Shown: piece after piece, positions 53,421 to 64,000 of the stretch
How the letters are laid out: every line of letters begins with the position of its first letter
How positions within the stretch are numbered: the stretch's first letter is position 1
Source of the DNA: Lamellibrachia columna
Lineage: Eukaryota; Annelida; Polychaeta; Sabellida; Siboglinidae
Reading direction: 5' to 3'
Length of the DNA stretch: 64,000 nucleotides
NCBI GenBank assembly: GCA_963662155.1
Contig: OY759271.1
Span: 1,147,432-1,211,431, forward strand
Translations under genes and position numbers: made by a program
Notes under the pieces: generated by a model
The model's input: only the letters and a program-made list of their open reading frames with translations
The model's database searches: none
Told to the model about the DNA's origin: nothing

Positions 53421-54460
53421 TGGACAGAGCTATCGTACATCAGTAAGATCATCACGATGTACAGTGACTGACCGCCGCGGCGTCCCAACGCCCAACACAA
53501 CGTGGAACATCGCGTTAACAGAAGCACCAAAAACTGTCCTTATGAAACGTTAGTTCTCTGAGCGACAAACCTAACATGCAATGTTCTACCTTCCCTCAAC
53601 GACCCACCCAACGAACACAGTATTACCCGAGTTGTTTAGGTTTAATATGAAGACTAACACGCAGTCCCGAAGGCCAGAAAACGCCATCTCGCTTTGTATT
53701 AATGTAGCTATGCTGTGTTTTGCATCAGTGAATCCATCACGACTGAGATCCACGTTTGCAGTACCGCTGATTACTTACCCAGATCCAGACCACCCGGCGT
53801 GACATTTACTCGATTGGTTCTTCGATTTTCTGCCATCAATTATTCTACCAACACGTAGTTGTGTCTAAACTGTGTGAAGTTTCTGGGCGACCTGTGGCCT
53901 GTGGCTTGTAACGACCTTTGGCATGCCGCATCTGTTGAATTTACGTGGTAAATGGACGAATTCCATTACATCACATGTGCAATGATGATTACAACAAAAG
54001 CAGAAATTTAAAGTCGTGATTGGGGTGGGGTGGGGTGGGGCAAGACGTCCTTGGTAAGGGGACATCGTATGCAAAAATAATCATTTCGGTACATTTCGTC
54101 TGTACGCCATGAACGATCTGGTTCGATATCTTAGGTACATTCCGTGTGTTGACATTTTTGACGTTCCTAGTCTCTGAAAAAAAAACGTTATGGCCATTTT
54201 AACTGAGGTCCGGGGGCAAGACGTTTTGCAATGTTATAATTTCTTTATTTGAATATTGTCCTCATATATCGCCCGCAACCGATACTAAATATTATATTTC
54301 AATGCTACAATCGTTTTAGACTATTGTATACATTTACCTCTTTTGTCCCAGTTTCCCGTGGCTATTGTACATACTCCCAGTTTGGTAAGGACTATTTATA
54401 TAATTATAAAGCTAAACTTGTTATGTGATCAGCTGTTTTGCTTCTGTTGCAACCGATCTG
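53421..54460. other. No supported gene
   Basis: A 73-codon plus frame at 53,581-53,802 and a short GGGGT run near 54,021 are the only features. Nothing recognisable. Confidence 0.4.
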
Positions 54461-54580
54461 TAATCAGATGGACATGCTGATGTGTAATCAGATGGACATG
54501 CTGATGTGTAATCAGATGGACATGCTGATGTGTAATCAGATGGACATGCTGATGTGTAATCAGATGGACATGCTGATGTG
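54461..54580. repeat. 24-bp minisatellite, 5 copies
   Basis: Units TAATCAGATGGACATGCTGA plus TGTG. Confidence 0.97.
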
Positions 54581-54902
54581 CGGCTCCACTTGGCTATTTC
54601 AACATTTTTATTTTTATTCTCAATTTCTCTCATATTGAAGTACTACCCATCCCACCCTAAACTGTAAGAAATACGATTATATTTTACAAAATAAAAATGT
54701 GTTTGTGGTACACTATCTACCAATAGTAATAACATTACATCGTTTAAAAATGGCAAATAAATATTTTATATCCGTTATATTTTATGAGTTTAACAAGCTC
54801 GGGTGTAAATTTGGCAGTACGAATTGCATCATCATAATCAGGAATTTAATTTGCGACTTTGTCGAGACTGCTAAATTAGAGTCTTTATTATTTTATTTAT
54901 TT

Positions 54903-54908
<6 letters not shown>

Positions 54909-54989
<81 letters not shown>
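54909..54989. repeat. (TA)n microsatellite
   Basis: Pure TA, about 40 units. Confidence 0.95.
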
Positions 54990-54991
<2 letters not shown>

Positions 54992-55229
54992 AAGTTTAAT
55001 TAACGTCTTATGATATGAAATGTTGTCAATGCCTTATGGTCATGCATGATTGAATTTTGACGCCTGAATTCATAAAAAAATTATTTCATATTATAAATGA
55101 AAACATCTGAATGTTGAGTTGCAGAGCACAATGCAATATTCGCAATCGAGAACATGTCTGCATTACTGACGTTTCACTTGATTTTATTTGGTTTTGCTTG
55201 CAGCAAAATTTAACATGATTTCACAAGAC

Positions 55230-55445
55230 TGCAACAAGGCTGCTGCTAACATTTACACAGTCTGTGCATTATTTGTTCTATTAATTTACTGACCTCAATG
55301 GGAATGAATACTTTCTGATATTTAATCTACACTGATCCTTCACTAATATTACATCGTGTGATCTTGTTCTACTATCTTTCTTTGAAAGAGAAAAAAATGT
55401 CTTGTCAATAATTTCATAAGCCTGTATAACGTTGACATAATTAAC
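55230..55445 (-). mobile_element. CR1/jockey-like LINE, decayed 3' fragment
   Basis: The minus strand matches the family's C-terminal coding end, including the region corresponding to SVNMFKNKI and KYSFSQ (here GAATGAATACTTTCTGATAT on the plus strand, as in the copies near 11.37 and 32.78 kb). Short and diverged. Confidence 0.55.
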
Positions 55446-55884
55446 GGCAACGTCCTCCTGTTAAGACCTTCAGTGCAGCTGCCTCCGTTATCTGTTGTCA
55501 TCGTGTGTATTCATCTTGCATCAGCTGTGATGGCCGTCTACACGCTCTCTTGACAGCTGTGTCGCCGCTATGTATCTCTCTCTGCAAATCGATGTGACAT
55601 GACCATTGGAGATGCGTTTAACGGGCAGTGACTCGAATGATTCACCTGCTTCGTTGGATACCAGATCTTCTCCTTTTCTGCTGAAGGCGTAGCGGCTTTG
55701 TCGTGTCATTGTGTGTATCCCTCCCGTCATAATCTGACTTATGCAAGTGTTCTCCCTCTTCCAGTACCCGTCTATCTGTGTCTTCCCCTTCTATCTGCCT
55801 CCCGCTGCCTCTCACTGTCCCTCATTTGGGTTTACTGCTGGGATTTTCTACCTAGAGCAGGCATTTACCAGGCCCTAGGAGTGT
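55446..55884. other. No supported gene
   Basis: Unique sequence, pyrimidine-rich toward 55,740-55,830. Confidence 0.4.
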
Positions 55885-56652
55885 GAGGTAAGGGAGTCTG
55901 ACGTGAGGGAGTGTGACGTGAGGGAGTGTGACGTGAGGGAGTCTGACGTGAGGGAGTGTGACGTGAGAAAATGTGAGCTAAGGGATTGTGACGTGAGGGA
56001 GTGTGACGTGAGGGAGTCTGACGTGAGGGAGTGTGACGTGAGAGAGTGTGAGGTAAGGGATTGTGCCGTGAGGGAGTGTGACGTGAGGGAGTGTGACGTG
56101 AGAGAGTATGAGGTAAGGGAGTGTGACGTGAGGGAGCGTGACGTAAGGGAGTGTGAAGTAAGGGAGTGTGACGTGAGCGAGTGTGACGTGAGGGAGTGTG
56201 ACGTGAGCGAGTGTGACGTAAGGGAGTGTAAAGTAAGGGAGTGTGACGTGAGCGAGTGTGACGTGAGGGAGTGTGACGTGAGCGAGTGTGACGTAAGGGA
56301 GTGTAAAGTAAGGGAGTCTGACGTGAGGGAGTGTGACGTGAGGGAGTCTGACGTGAGGGAGTGTGACGTGAGGGAGTGTGACGTGATAAAGTGTGAGCTA
56401 AGGGATTGTGACGTGAGGGAGTGTGACGTGAGGGAGTCTGACGTGAGGGAGTGTGACGTGAGAGAGTGTGAGGTAAGGGATTGTGACGTGAGGGAGTGTG
56501 ACGTGAGGGAGTGTGACGTGAGAGAGTATGAGGTAAGGGAGTGTGACTTGAGGGAGTGTGACGTAAGGGAGTGTGAAGTAAGGGAGTGTGACGTGAGGGA
56601 GTGTGACGTGAGGGAGTGTGAGGTAAGGGAGTGTGACGTGAGGGAGTGTGCT
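55885..56652. repeat. 15-bp minisatellite, about 51 copies, with higher-order duplication
   Basis: Units of GAGGGAGTGTGACGT or close variants. A distinctive block with GAAAATGTGAGCTAAGGGAT near 55,967 recurs near 56,387, about 420 bp (28 units) later, with the following units in the same order, so about half the array is a segmental duplication. Because 15 is divisible by 3, frames on both strands are open (RECDV, SRHTP, TLPHV). Confidence 0.97.
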
Positions 56653-58149
56653 TAGCTGCACAATATGTATGAGCAAGTGTGTGCACAAAATTGCAGTCCG
56701 TGTTTCCACAGCAGCGGGATGTGTTATACGTCTGACAAATCGTCCCGTCATGTGCTGTGGCTCACCCTTAACCTTGCGTATGTTTAGGGTGGCTGCCTGG
56801 TGGGGGATACATAACATAGTTGTGGGAAGCACGCGGCCGGTGCATTGCATTGTGTCCCAGTCTGCCAACGAAAGTTGTGATTGGCCTGCAAGCTTGCAGT
56901 ACTCTCTGTCATAAAAATAAACAGATATATCGACGAGTACCCTGACAGACCTTTGTTGTGAAAGACCCGTGCCAGTTTCTGGCATCGACATCGATCGTCC
57001 CGATCAAACTGGCCGCGCCATTGAACGCACTACCCCTTGTTGCCGCTAATCTTTACTGCATGGATCGCAAGTGGTCTAATCATACGCGCGTACGTGCCGT
57101 CCTTTGACTGGACCGACTCTGGTTCTTGCCTCGGCATCGGTATTGGGCCGGGAGGGCTGAGTCGAGTCGTCGCACGAGGCCGCAGCGGCCATTTTGTTTT
57201 CAGGAGTTTCTGCAGTCCGCGCGGGATCTTTGGCTGGAATATATCTTCTTTGTCCATCAGCGCTATTGCCGCCTTCGAGTTAAACACGTCCTTAACCAGG
57301 AGGTATACCGCATTTCCTGTGATTCTTTTTAGCGTCTGCTCATTTGTGCAGTACCATTTCTGGGAGGCCATATATTTTACAGTGTTTGTCCAGGGTCGTT
57401 CTCTCTCAATTTGGCAAACGTTGAACTATTAATCCACGGGGTAACGATCAACAGAATATTGCTAGTGTAGACGTGTATACTGTTATCTCTGTCAATCATC
57501 TGTTTCATGCAGTGGTCGGTCTTCTTCAGCCACCTAGTCGACTGTTACAAGCTGAGACAACTGACCTGGCTTCATGTGTGTAACATGTTGAAAGCACCAC
57601 TTTGGCAGTGAGGCCTTTCATAGAGAACGACATCGGGAGCAAACCCAGCAACGCTGTCTCATGAACTGGGACAGCGACGACATCCGAACTGAAGCAGTCG
57701 TACTTCTCCGTTGATTGTACTTTGATGTAACTCGACGTCCAGTTTGACAAACGATGTAAGCTGGTTGTACAACCTTGACGCACAGAGGGTCAACGATGAT
57801 GGTTTTCGTGATGTCAAAAATGAAGCCATTGTTGAAGCTTAACCAAACCCCATTGGTGAGAATCGTGTGCCAAGACTCCTGATCTTTTTTCGAAAAGCAC
57901 CCCTGGAGACAACAACTTTTAAAAACGGTCAACATACAGAAAGTGGTGGTTACGGACAGAGATGCGTTCCCACTACTATACAAGGTTCTCGCGCGTGCAT
58001 AAACCTGCGGTGCACCAGCACACGTTTATGACCTTCTCAACACCTTCCTGCACGTTTATACCATGCAGAAAGCCAATGCTACAGCAACGTCTCACAATCC
58101 TCAATCTCCAGTCATTCGTCTTTGTGAAAATTAGTGTTTCCTTATTAAT
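56653..58149. other. No confirmed gene; unrecognised minus-strand open frames
   Basis: A 113-codon minus frame (57,371-57,030) beginning MASQKWYCTNEQTLKRITGN, and two overlapping minus frames (57,983-57,618 and 57,783-57,526), have protein-like composition (for example NGVWLSFNNGFIFDITKTII in one and VVAVPVHETALLGLLPMSFS in the other). The latter two could be one old coding sequence split by a frameshift. No family or splice structure is recognised. Confidence 0.3.
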
Positions 58150-59865
58150 GCGTACACTACCGTTTATCTTCCCGACCGCGGGCGTACTGTGGTTCGTTTA
58201 TCTTCCCGACCGCGGGCGTACTGTGGTTCGTTTATCTTCCCGACCGCGGGCGTACTGTGGTTCGTTGATCTTCCCCACCGCGGGCGTACTGTGGTTCGTT
58301 TATCTTCCCCACCGCGGGCATACTGTGGTTCGTTTATCTTCCCCACCGCGGGCGTACTGTGGTTCGTTTATCTTCCCGACCGCGGGCGTACTGTGGTTCG
58401 TTTATCTTCCCCACCGCGGGCGTACTGTGGTTCGTTTATCTTCCCCACCGCGGGCGTACTGTGGTTCGTTTATCTTCCCCACCGCGGGCATACTGTGGTT
58501 CGTTTATCTTCCCCACCGCGGGAGTACTGTGGTTCGTTTATCTTCCCCACCGCGGGCGTACTGTGGTTCGTTTATCTTCCCCACCGCGGGCGTACTGTGG
58601 TTCGTTTATCTTCCCCACCGCGGGCGTACTGTGGTTCGTTTATCTTCCCCACCGCGGGCGTACTGTGGTTCGTTTATCTTCCCCACCGCGGGCGTACTGT
58701 GGTTCGTTTATCTTCCCCACCGCGGGCGTACTGTGGTTCGTTTATCTTCCCCACCGCGGGCGTACTGTGGTTCGTTTATCTTCCCCACCGCGGGCATACT
58801 GTGGTTCGTTTATCTTCCCCACCGCGGGCGTACTGTGGTTCGTTTATCTTCCCCACCGCGGGCGTACTGTGGTTCGTTTATCTTCCCGACCGCGGGCGTA
58901 CTGTGGTTCGTTTATCTTCCCGACCGCGGGCGTACTGTGGTTCGTTTATCTTCCCCACCGCGGGCGTACTGTGGTTCGTTTATCTTCCCGACCGCGGGCG
59001 TACTGTGGTTCGTTTATCTTCCCCACCGCGGGCGTACTGTGGTTCGTTTATCTTCCCCACCGCGGGCGTACTGTGGTTCGTTTATCTTCCCCACCGCGGG
59101 CATACTGTGGTTCGTTTATCTTCCCCACCGCGGGCGTACTGTGGTTCGTTTATCTTCCCCACCGCGGGCGTACTGTGGTTCGTTTATCTTCCCCACCGCG
59201 GGCGTACTGTGGTTCGTTTATCTTCCCCACCGCGGGCGTACTGTGGTTCGTTTATCTTCCCCACCGCGGGCGTACTGTGGTTCGTTTATCTTCCCGACCG
59301 CGGGCGTACTGTGGTTCGTTTATCTTCCCCACCGCGGGCGTACTGTGGTTCGTTTATCTTCCCCACCGCGGGCGTACTGTGGTTCGTTTATCTTCCCCAC
59401 CGCGGGCGTACTGTGGTTCGTTTATCTTCCCGACCGCGGGCGTACTGTGGTTCGTTTATCTTCCCCACCGCGGGCGTACTGTGGTTCGTTTATCTTCCCC
59501 ACCGCGGGCGTACTGTGGTTCGTTTATCTTCCCCACCGCGGGCGTACTGTGGTTCGTTTATCTTCCCCACCGCGGGCGTACTGTGGTTCGTTTATCTTCC
59601 CCACCGCGGGCGTACTGTGGTTCGTTTATCTTCCCGACCGCGGGCGTACTGTGGTTCGTTTATCTTCCCCACCGCGGGCGTACTGTGGTTCGTTTATCTT
59701 CCCCACCGCGGGCGTACTGTGGTTCGTTTATCTTCCCCACCGCGGGCGTACTGTGGTTCGTTTATCTTCCCCACCGCGGGCGTACTGTGGTTCGTTTATC
59801 TTCCCCACCGCGGGCGTACTGTGGTTCGTTTATCTTCCCCACCGCGGGCGTACTGTGGTTCGTTT
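58150..59865 (+). repeat. 34-bp CpG-rich minisatellite, about 50 copies
   Basis: Units TATCTTCCCCACCGCGGGCG plus TACTGTGGTTCGTT, with sites CCCC/CCCG and GCGTA/GCATA/GAGTA varying. The unit has no stop codon in any plus frame, so all three plus frames are open across 1.7 kb (up to 643 codons); none is a supported gene. Each unit has four to five CpG. Confidence 0.97.
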
Positions 59866-60124
59866 CGTAGCAGGCTGTCATCTAATGCTCTAGCAAGAAA
59901 CCCTTCATTCTGGAGAAAACCCGCAGACGGCATCGTTGAAACGTCAATTCAGATAGCACACACTAGTTGCGTCCGAAGAAAGGTCATTCACACATCCGTA
60001 CCACGAGTTAATGGTATAAACAAATACAACCTACGATTTCCTATCACTTAATTGAGGTAAGCAAAGTCAAATCAGTAAACGTGATTGTGGAAAAGCGGCA
60101 TAGTTTCCCTTAACAACAAAATGT
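59866..60124. other. No supported feature
   Basis: Unique sequence just right of the 34-bp array. Confidence 0.4.
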
Positions 60125-60420
60125 ATAGAATGTTTATAAAATATTTTGTGTAATTTTTTTTAAAGAATATTCTATAGGATTTAGAATGCAACGAAGTTCT
60201 ATAAAATTCTATATACATCTTTAGAATATTGAAGTAGACTTTAACTATTTCTGTAGAATCTGTAGTATTCTATATTTTTCTATACAAAATTCTACCTTGC
60301 TCTGTACAAATCTATATATTTCTAAATATTTCTATATATTTTTATATATTTCTATAAATTTATATATATTTCTATAGAATTTGTATGGAATTTTATATAT
60401 TTTGTACCAAGGGTTATGTT
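60125..60420. repeat. AT-rich TTCTATA-type degenerate repeat
   Basis: Many interleaved TTCTATA, TATAGAAT and ATTTCTATATAT words in both orientations. It may be an old decayed satellite or a terminal-repeat-rich MITE. Confidence 0.6.
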
Positions 60421-62739
60421 CACGACTGTATAAACATTGGCACAAAGCTAATCGCCTTGTCTGATTCGGCATGACATCCGCGAGAGCTTGCAAAATGACC
60501 ACTTTGTCGCCTCAGTAGGTCGTCGAGGCTGGACGCAGGGAAGGCTAATCTATTTCAGTGCGTGCTCGCTCGAAGGCGCAGGTGTAGTAACATCCAATTG
60601 GGTCACTCCGAGCGCGACTGCATTAAGAAGGTCGTAAATTGGCGGAGCATGCGTCTCTAAATCTACGACGGCGCGTCGCTAACCACTGCCGCCTCCGCCT
60701 CAACGATCGCGGCTCGCGAGGACGCCGGCTGCCGGTGCAACGCGACGATGGATGCGGTTCTCACTTGATTGCGCTGTAGAATTTGTTGTGCCGCCATCCA
60801 TGTGATTGTTCTTTTGTGCAAATTGCATTTTCACCACGCTCAGTTGTTGGAAGATCTCGCAATTAAATATAAAAAGCTCTATTGTCGTCAATATCGGCAA
60901 AAACAACATTTCAATAAGTCTAGCCGAGGATTCTCTTTAAAAAACGAACTAATGTTCGTGCAGTGCGACTGGTTATCTTCAGTAAGGATATGGATATTCG
61001 ATACGAATCCACTTCAGTTGTGTTTGATCTACATAGCTGAAATGAGAATTGTAACAGTATTTATATACATGTGCACATGTTCTGGAGTGGAGTGCGTGCT
61101 GCCAGGCGAAATTGGAGATGCTTCTTCTGCGCCAGAAATGTGTCTCACTGGCCAACTCTGTCGCATCTCTGGCTGTGTTCTCATGTTCTCATGTTCTCAT
61201 GTTCTCATGGCGACGTGTTCTTTGTTACTTATATCATCCGGGCATGTTGTTTTTTGGGGGTTTTGTCCTTGGAGTTCACCACTGGATCCTATGGTATTGT
61301 AAGCTTTATGGCATGTCGCCATTCGCGTTCTCACAAGATGGTGGTCGGTTTTTCCGACAGGTTGTGCACGTATGCCAGAGGGATATCCCGTGTATTTTGG
61401 TTTGCTCAGTTGAACGGGAAAGTTTTAGGACTGTATGTAAAACCGGCATGCCAATATGGGCCTGAGGCGGTGCCGATGACAGAGCATCAACGACAGAGGC
61501 TGCACGTTTGTGAGGAGCAACTGGTTCCAGAACATTACAGGAGCAACGACCGTGGATATAAGTTCGATGAATTAGAGATTGTGACGAAGACGTGCTTAGA
61601 GAGACGACTACTAAGATGTCGGATTATGTCGACCGGTCACTTGGTGCGGATGGTGGCAAGCTTAGTACCAAAGAGAGCAGAGGCGGTGAGATAGCGAGGC
61701 AGCAGGAAAGATCACAAGGCCGCGATAAGAGGGATGTAAGGAAGACAGAAGAGGATGAAAGGAGGTTGAGGATCAGGATGAAAGGAGGTTGAGGATCAGG
61801 ATGAAAGGAGGTTGATGATCAGGATGAAAGGAGGTTGAGGATCAGGATGAAAGCTGGCGATAGATATCAGTGGAGAAGAATAATAACTGAAGCTGTGCAG
61901 CTTTGTAAAAACAAATCGGCTGCTCCCCTTTATAAAATGAACATTGACAATTAACTTATGGGGCTACACACGCGCGGAAGAGATGTCAGTTGCGAGCAGC
62001 TGGGACACCACCTATAGAGGACATTGACTTAACCAACAGACAGCGTCGGTGCACGATACTCTGTCTCTCTGTAGCGCCGTCAACAGTGTTTTAACGGCTG
62101 CATGACCGGTGTTAACAATGCCTACTGATTGACGTGCTGATTGGCGAAACTTCTTAAAATTCACCGCACACCTAACAGAATAAAGACGGCTACCGACGAC
62201 AAACAAACCACTGAGCATCTGGTTAGAGATTAATATAAACTTTCTATTGGCGGCCACAACAGATTGTCTACGACTACGAAAACGTTTCATTTGAACTTTG
62301 TGAACGCTATATGCTTATTGGCATATGAATGTTGTTAAAATACATATATGCGTGGTTTTACAGAAACGTGTCATAAACGAGTATCTTCAACATCCACCAA
62401 AACAAGGGTGCAGTTCCACGTTTAGGACAACGACACCAAATCACCGCAGCTGTACTATGCAGTTCCCGGCAACGGTATCCGATAGCAATTATTCCCTAGT
62501 ACAAGGAAAAATATGTCATTGTGCCAAAACGCTATTATTCAATACATAATCCCCATTTTAACCACGTACCACTTTCATGACACCCTAACAAGCATCGTAG
62601 TTTTGGTTTGTCAACACCAGCCACAAAGTCGCAATGGTGTATCCACCTTAAAGAGCCATTACCCGTGTAAGCACGTTAACCGTGTGTAGATGACAGACTA
62701 CAGTGTAATATTGTATAGGTGGCCATGTAAACTGCATAT
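60421..62739. other. No confirmed gene; two short tandem repeats
   Basis: A GC-rich block at 60,480-60,760 precedes a 177-codon plus frame (60,769-61,302) and a 207-codon frame (61,071-61,694). They overlap in different frames and show no recognisable domain. GTTCTCAT is repeated about four times near 61,177-61,207, and a 24-bp unit with GGATGAAAGGAGGTTGA about four times at 61,765-61,850. Confidence 0.35.
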
Positions 62740-63095
62740 CTACATTCAATGCTCACTCCAGCAAAACATCCCAGACAGCTTCGGTCGTCTGGTTCTGGTT
62801 TACTTTCTGTTCCCTGAGTTAAGGCAAACGCTGGAACTCGAGCTTTCTCGGTTGCCGCACCAACCCTGTGGAATTCACTCCCCGACAGCGTAAAATCAGC
62901 AAGAAATATAGCTTCATTTCGCCGTAATCTGAAAACCTATCTTTTCAAAATTGCCTATCCTCCTTAGTTTCTTGGCACCTCCATCCATCGGTTGACGACT
63001 TTTTGCATTGTACATGGTCACGAGAATGCCTAATCCTTTGATTTTGTTGCGCCACTGAGCTCGGATTTTCCGAGGATATTGGCGCCAAAGAAGTC

Positions 63096-63135
<40 letters not shown>
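62740..63135 (+). mobile_element. Non-LTR retrotransposon 3' end with (ATT)n tail
   Basis: The plus-strand frame from about 62,818 to TAG at 62,965-62,967 reads GTRAFSVAAPTLWNSLPDSV, KSARNIASFRRNLKTYLFKI. This is the R-x-FS-x-A-x-P-x-LWNSLP block followed by FK-x-x-LKT-x-LF that closes ORF2 of many L2/CR1-type LINEs. A short 3' UTR with GGCGCCAAAGAAGT and an ATT repeat tail (63,095-63,135) completes the element. It differs from the other LINE family in the window. 5'-truncated. Confidence 0.75.
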
Positions 63136-64000
63136 ACGTTTTGTCTGATTATAAGAAAACTGGACCATCAAAACAATTCTTAAAAGAATTCACATCCACC
63201 GCCGACACGTCATTGATATTCTGAACAAGTTTCGTCAAAACCACAGCTCTTTTAATCATGTCGCTAACGCGCGTACCCTTAAAATTGGCAGTTTTTGCCT
63301 AATATTAATACGCCGCCTTTTGGGAATGTCACCACCAAGATCCCTACGCGTCTTCGAATCCGATTCATAATGCATCATCTCACTGCGAAAGGTGCGACAT
63401 GTCATACGTTCCAACCTTACTAGCTGAATACAAGTCGCTTCTTGGCAAATACAATTACTGAAATCGGCTAAATGTTGTGTTTTTAAGCATTAAACATTTC
63501 TGGAAGCCTAACTGTGGTCTGACCCCTGTAGACGTATTGCTTCGGCCGTCCCTGCCACTCAGGCGACGTCACGGCTGCTCAGCGGTTATAGACGACCACA
63601 TAGCTGCTCCGAAGCCATCAAATGGCGCGCCCAGCGGCGGCAGCAGCAGCAGCAGAAGCAGCAGCAGCAATATCTCGAAGCCGCGCCAACGTTGGCCACA
63701 TTTGTATTAGTTTTATATTAAGCTGACAGATGGTAAATTAACATGTTGTCGCCGTGCGGCTTAGCCAAGTGACGCCGCCGACGAAACATTAATCTTACAC
63801 CGATAAATCATCGTCAGTCAGCGAGTTGTTCCCATTTCGAGCTAGTTTCTGACGCAAGACCGGTCGCTTGTTGACTGCACCGCTGAGGGGTGGTGCGAGT
63901 AGAATAGGGTAGAACGGGTAGATGAATAGGGTAGAACGGGTAGATGAATAGGGTAGAACGGGTAGATGTTTTCGCTGTGTCCGTCTCATCCAGAGAGCAG
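63136..64000. other. No supported gene; CAG run and 22-bp repeat
   Basis: A 77-codon plus frame (63,477-63,710) contains a Ser-rich stretch from a short CAG/GCA run (about 63,630-63,668) and is not recognised. At 63,903-63,968 three copies of a 22-bp unit AATAGGGTAGAACGGGTAGA occur. Confidence 0.4.

Noticed and set aside
55865..56686. 250- and 273-codon frames made of 5-residue repeats
   Set aside because: Artefacts of the 15-bp minisatellite, open on both strands.
57962..60051. 643-, 620- and 503-codon frames at 58-60 kb as genes
   Set aside because: The 34-bp unit has no stop in any plus frame, so all three frames are open; this is not coding evidence.
60769..61694. 177- and 207-codon plus-strand frames
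   Set aside because: They overlap in different frames, contain a short GTTCTCAT repeat, and show no recognisable domain or splice signal.

Overview
The window looks like a piece of a gene-poor, repeat-rich nuclear genome from an animal, most likely a marine invertebrate; I cannot name the species. Three things support this: exons with GT/AG splice signals, a metazoan-type GPCR extracellular domain, and many decayed non-LTR retrotransposons, tRNA-derived SINEs and long simple repeats. There are no bacterial-style operons, ribosome binding sites or dense coding. One 200-base run of N (42,359-42,558) marks an assembly gap.

Genes. The best-supported one is a first coding exon on the minus strand (5,881-5,076) in a GC-rich island. 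It encodes a signal peptide and an extracellular Cache-like region resembling the GPR158/GPR179/smog receptor family, and it ends at a GTAAGT donor. A probable 3'-terminal exon with acceptor, stop and AATAAA lies on the minus strand at 31,042-30,753, with another candidate exon upstream at 31,557-31,480. The most unusual coding signal is at 1,603-2,817. It is a tandem array of 13 copies of an 88-bp unit, most of which hold an ATG, a hydrophobic signal-peptide-like reading frame and, in copies 1-12, a consensus 5' splice donor. The last copy instead reads on into a 40-codon ORF for a small secreted-type peptide.

Mobile elements. CR1/jockey-like LINE fragments lie at about 11.2, 22.0-22.8, 26.7-27.8, 28.3-29.1, 32.6-34.4, 39.8-40.2, 45.4-45.8 and 55.2-55.4 kb. 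Other LINE 3' ends lie at 35.6-36.1, 36.5-36.7 and 62.8-63.1 kb. SINE-like pieces are at 37.0-37.2, 48.7-48.8 and 52.5-52.7 kb, and a Tol2-like hAT end is at 20.7 kb. A 2-kb inverted duplication (46,490-48,536) carries two broken, head-to-head copies of a Cys-rich transposon-type protein gene. A 3.3-kb palindrome (25,944-29,285) carries two inverted copies of a dead LINE.

Tandem repeats dominate the rest, with unit lengths of 15, 16, 19, 22, 23, 24, 29, 30, 34, 36, 45, 60, 65, 71, 88, 95 and 108 bp, plus long (CA)n, (TA)n, (GTGC)n, (CCCG)n and (CCA)n tracts. Nearly all long open frames in the window are by-products of these arrays. The remaining stretches show no feature I can support.
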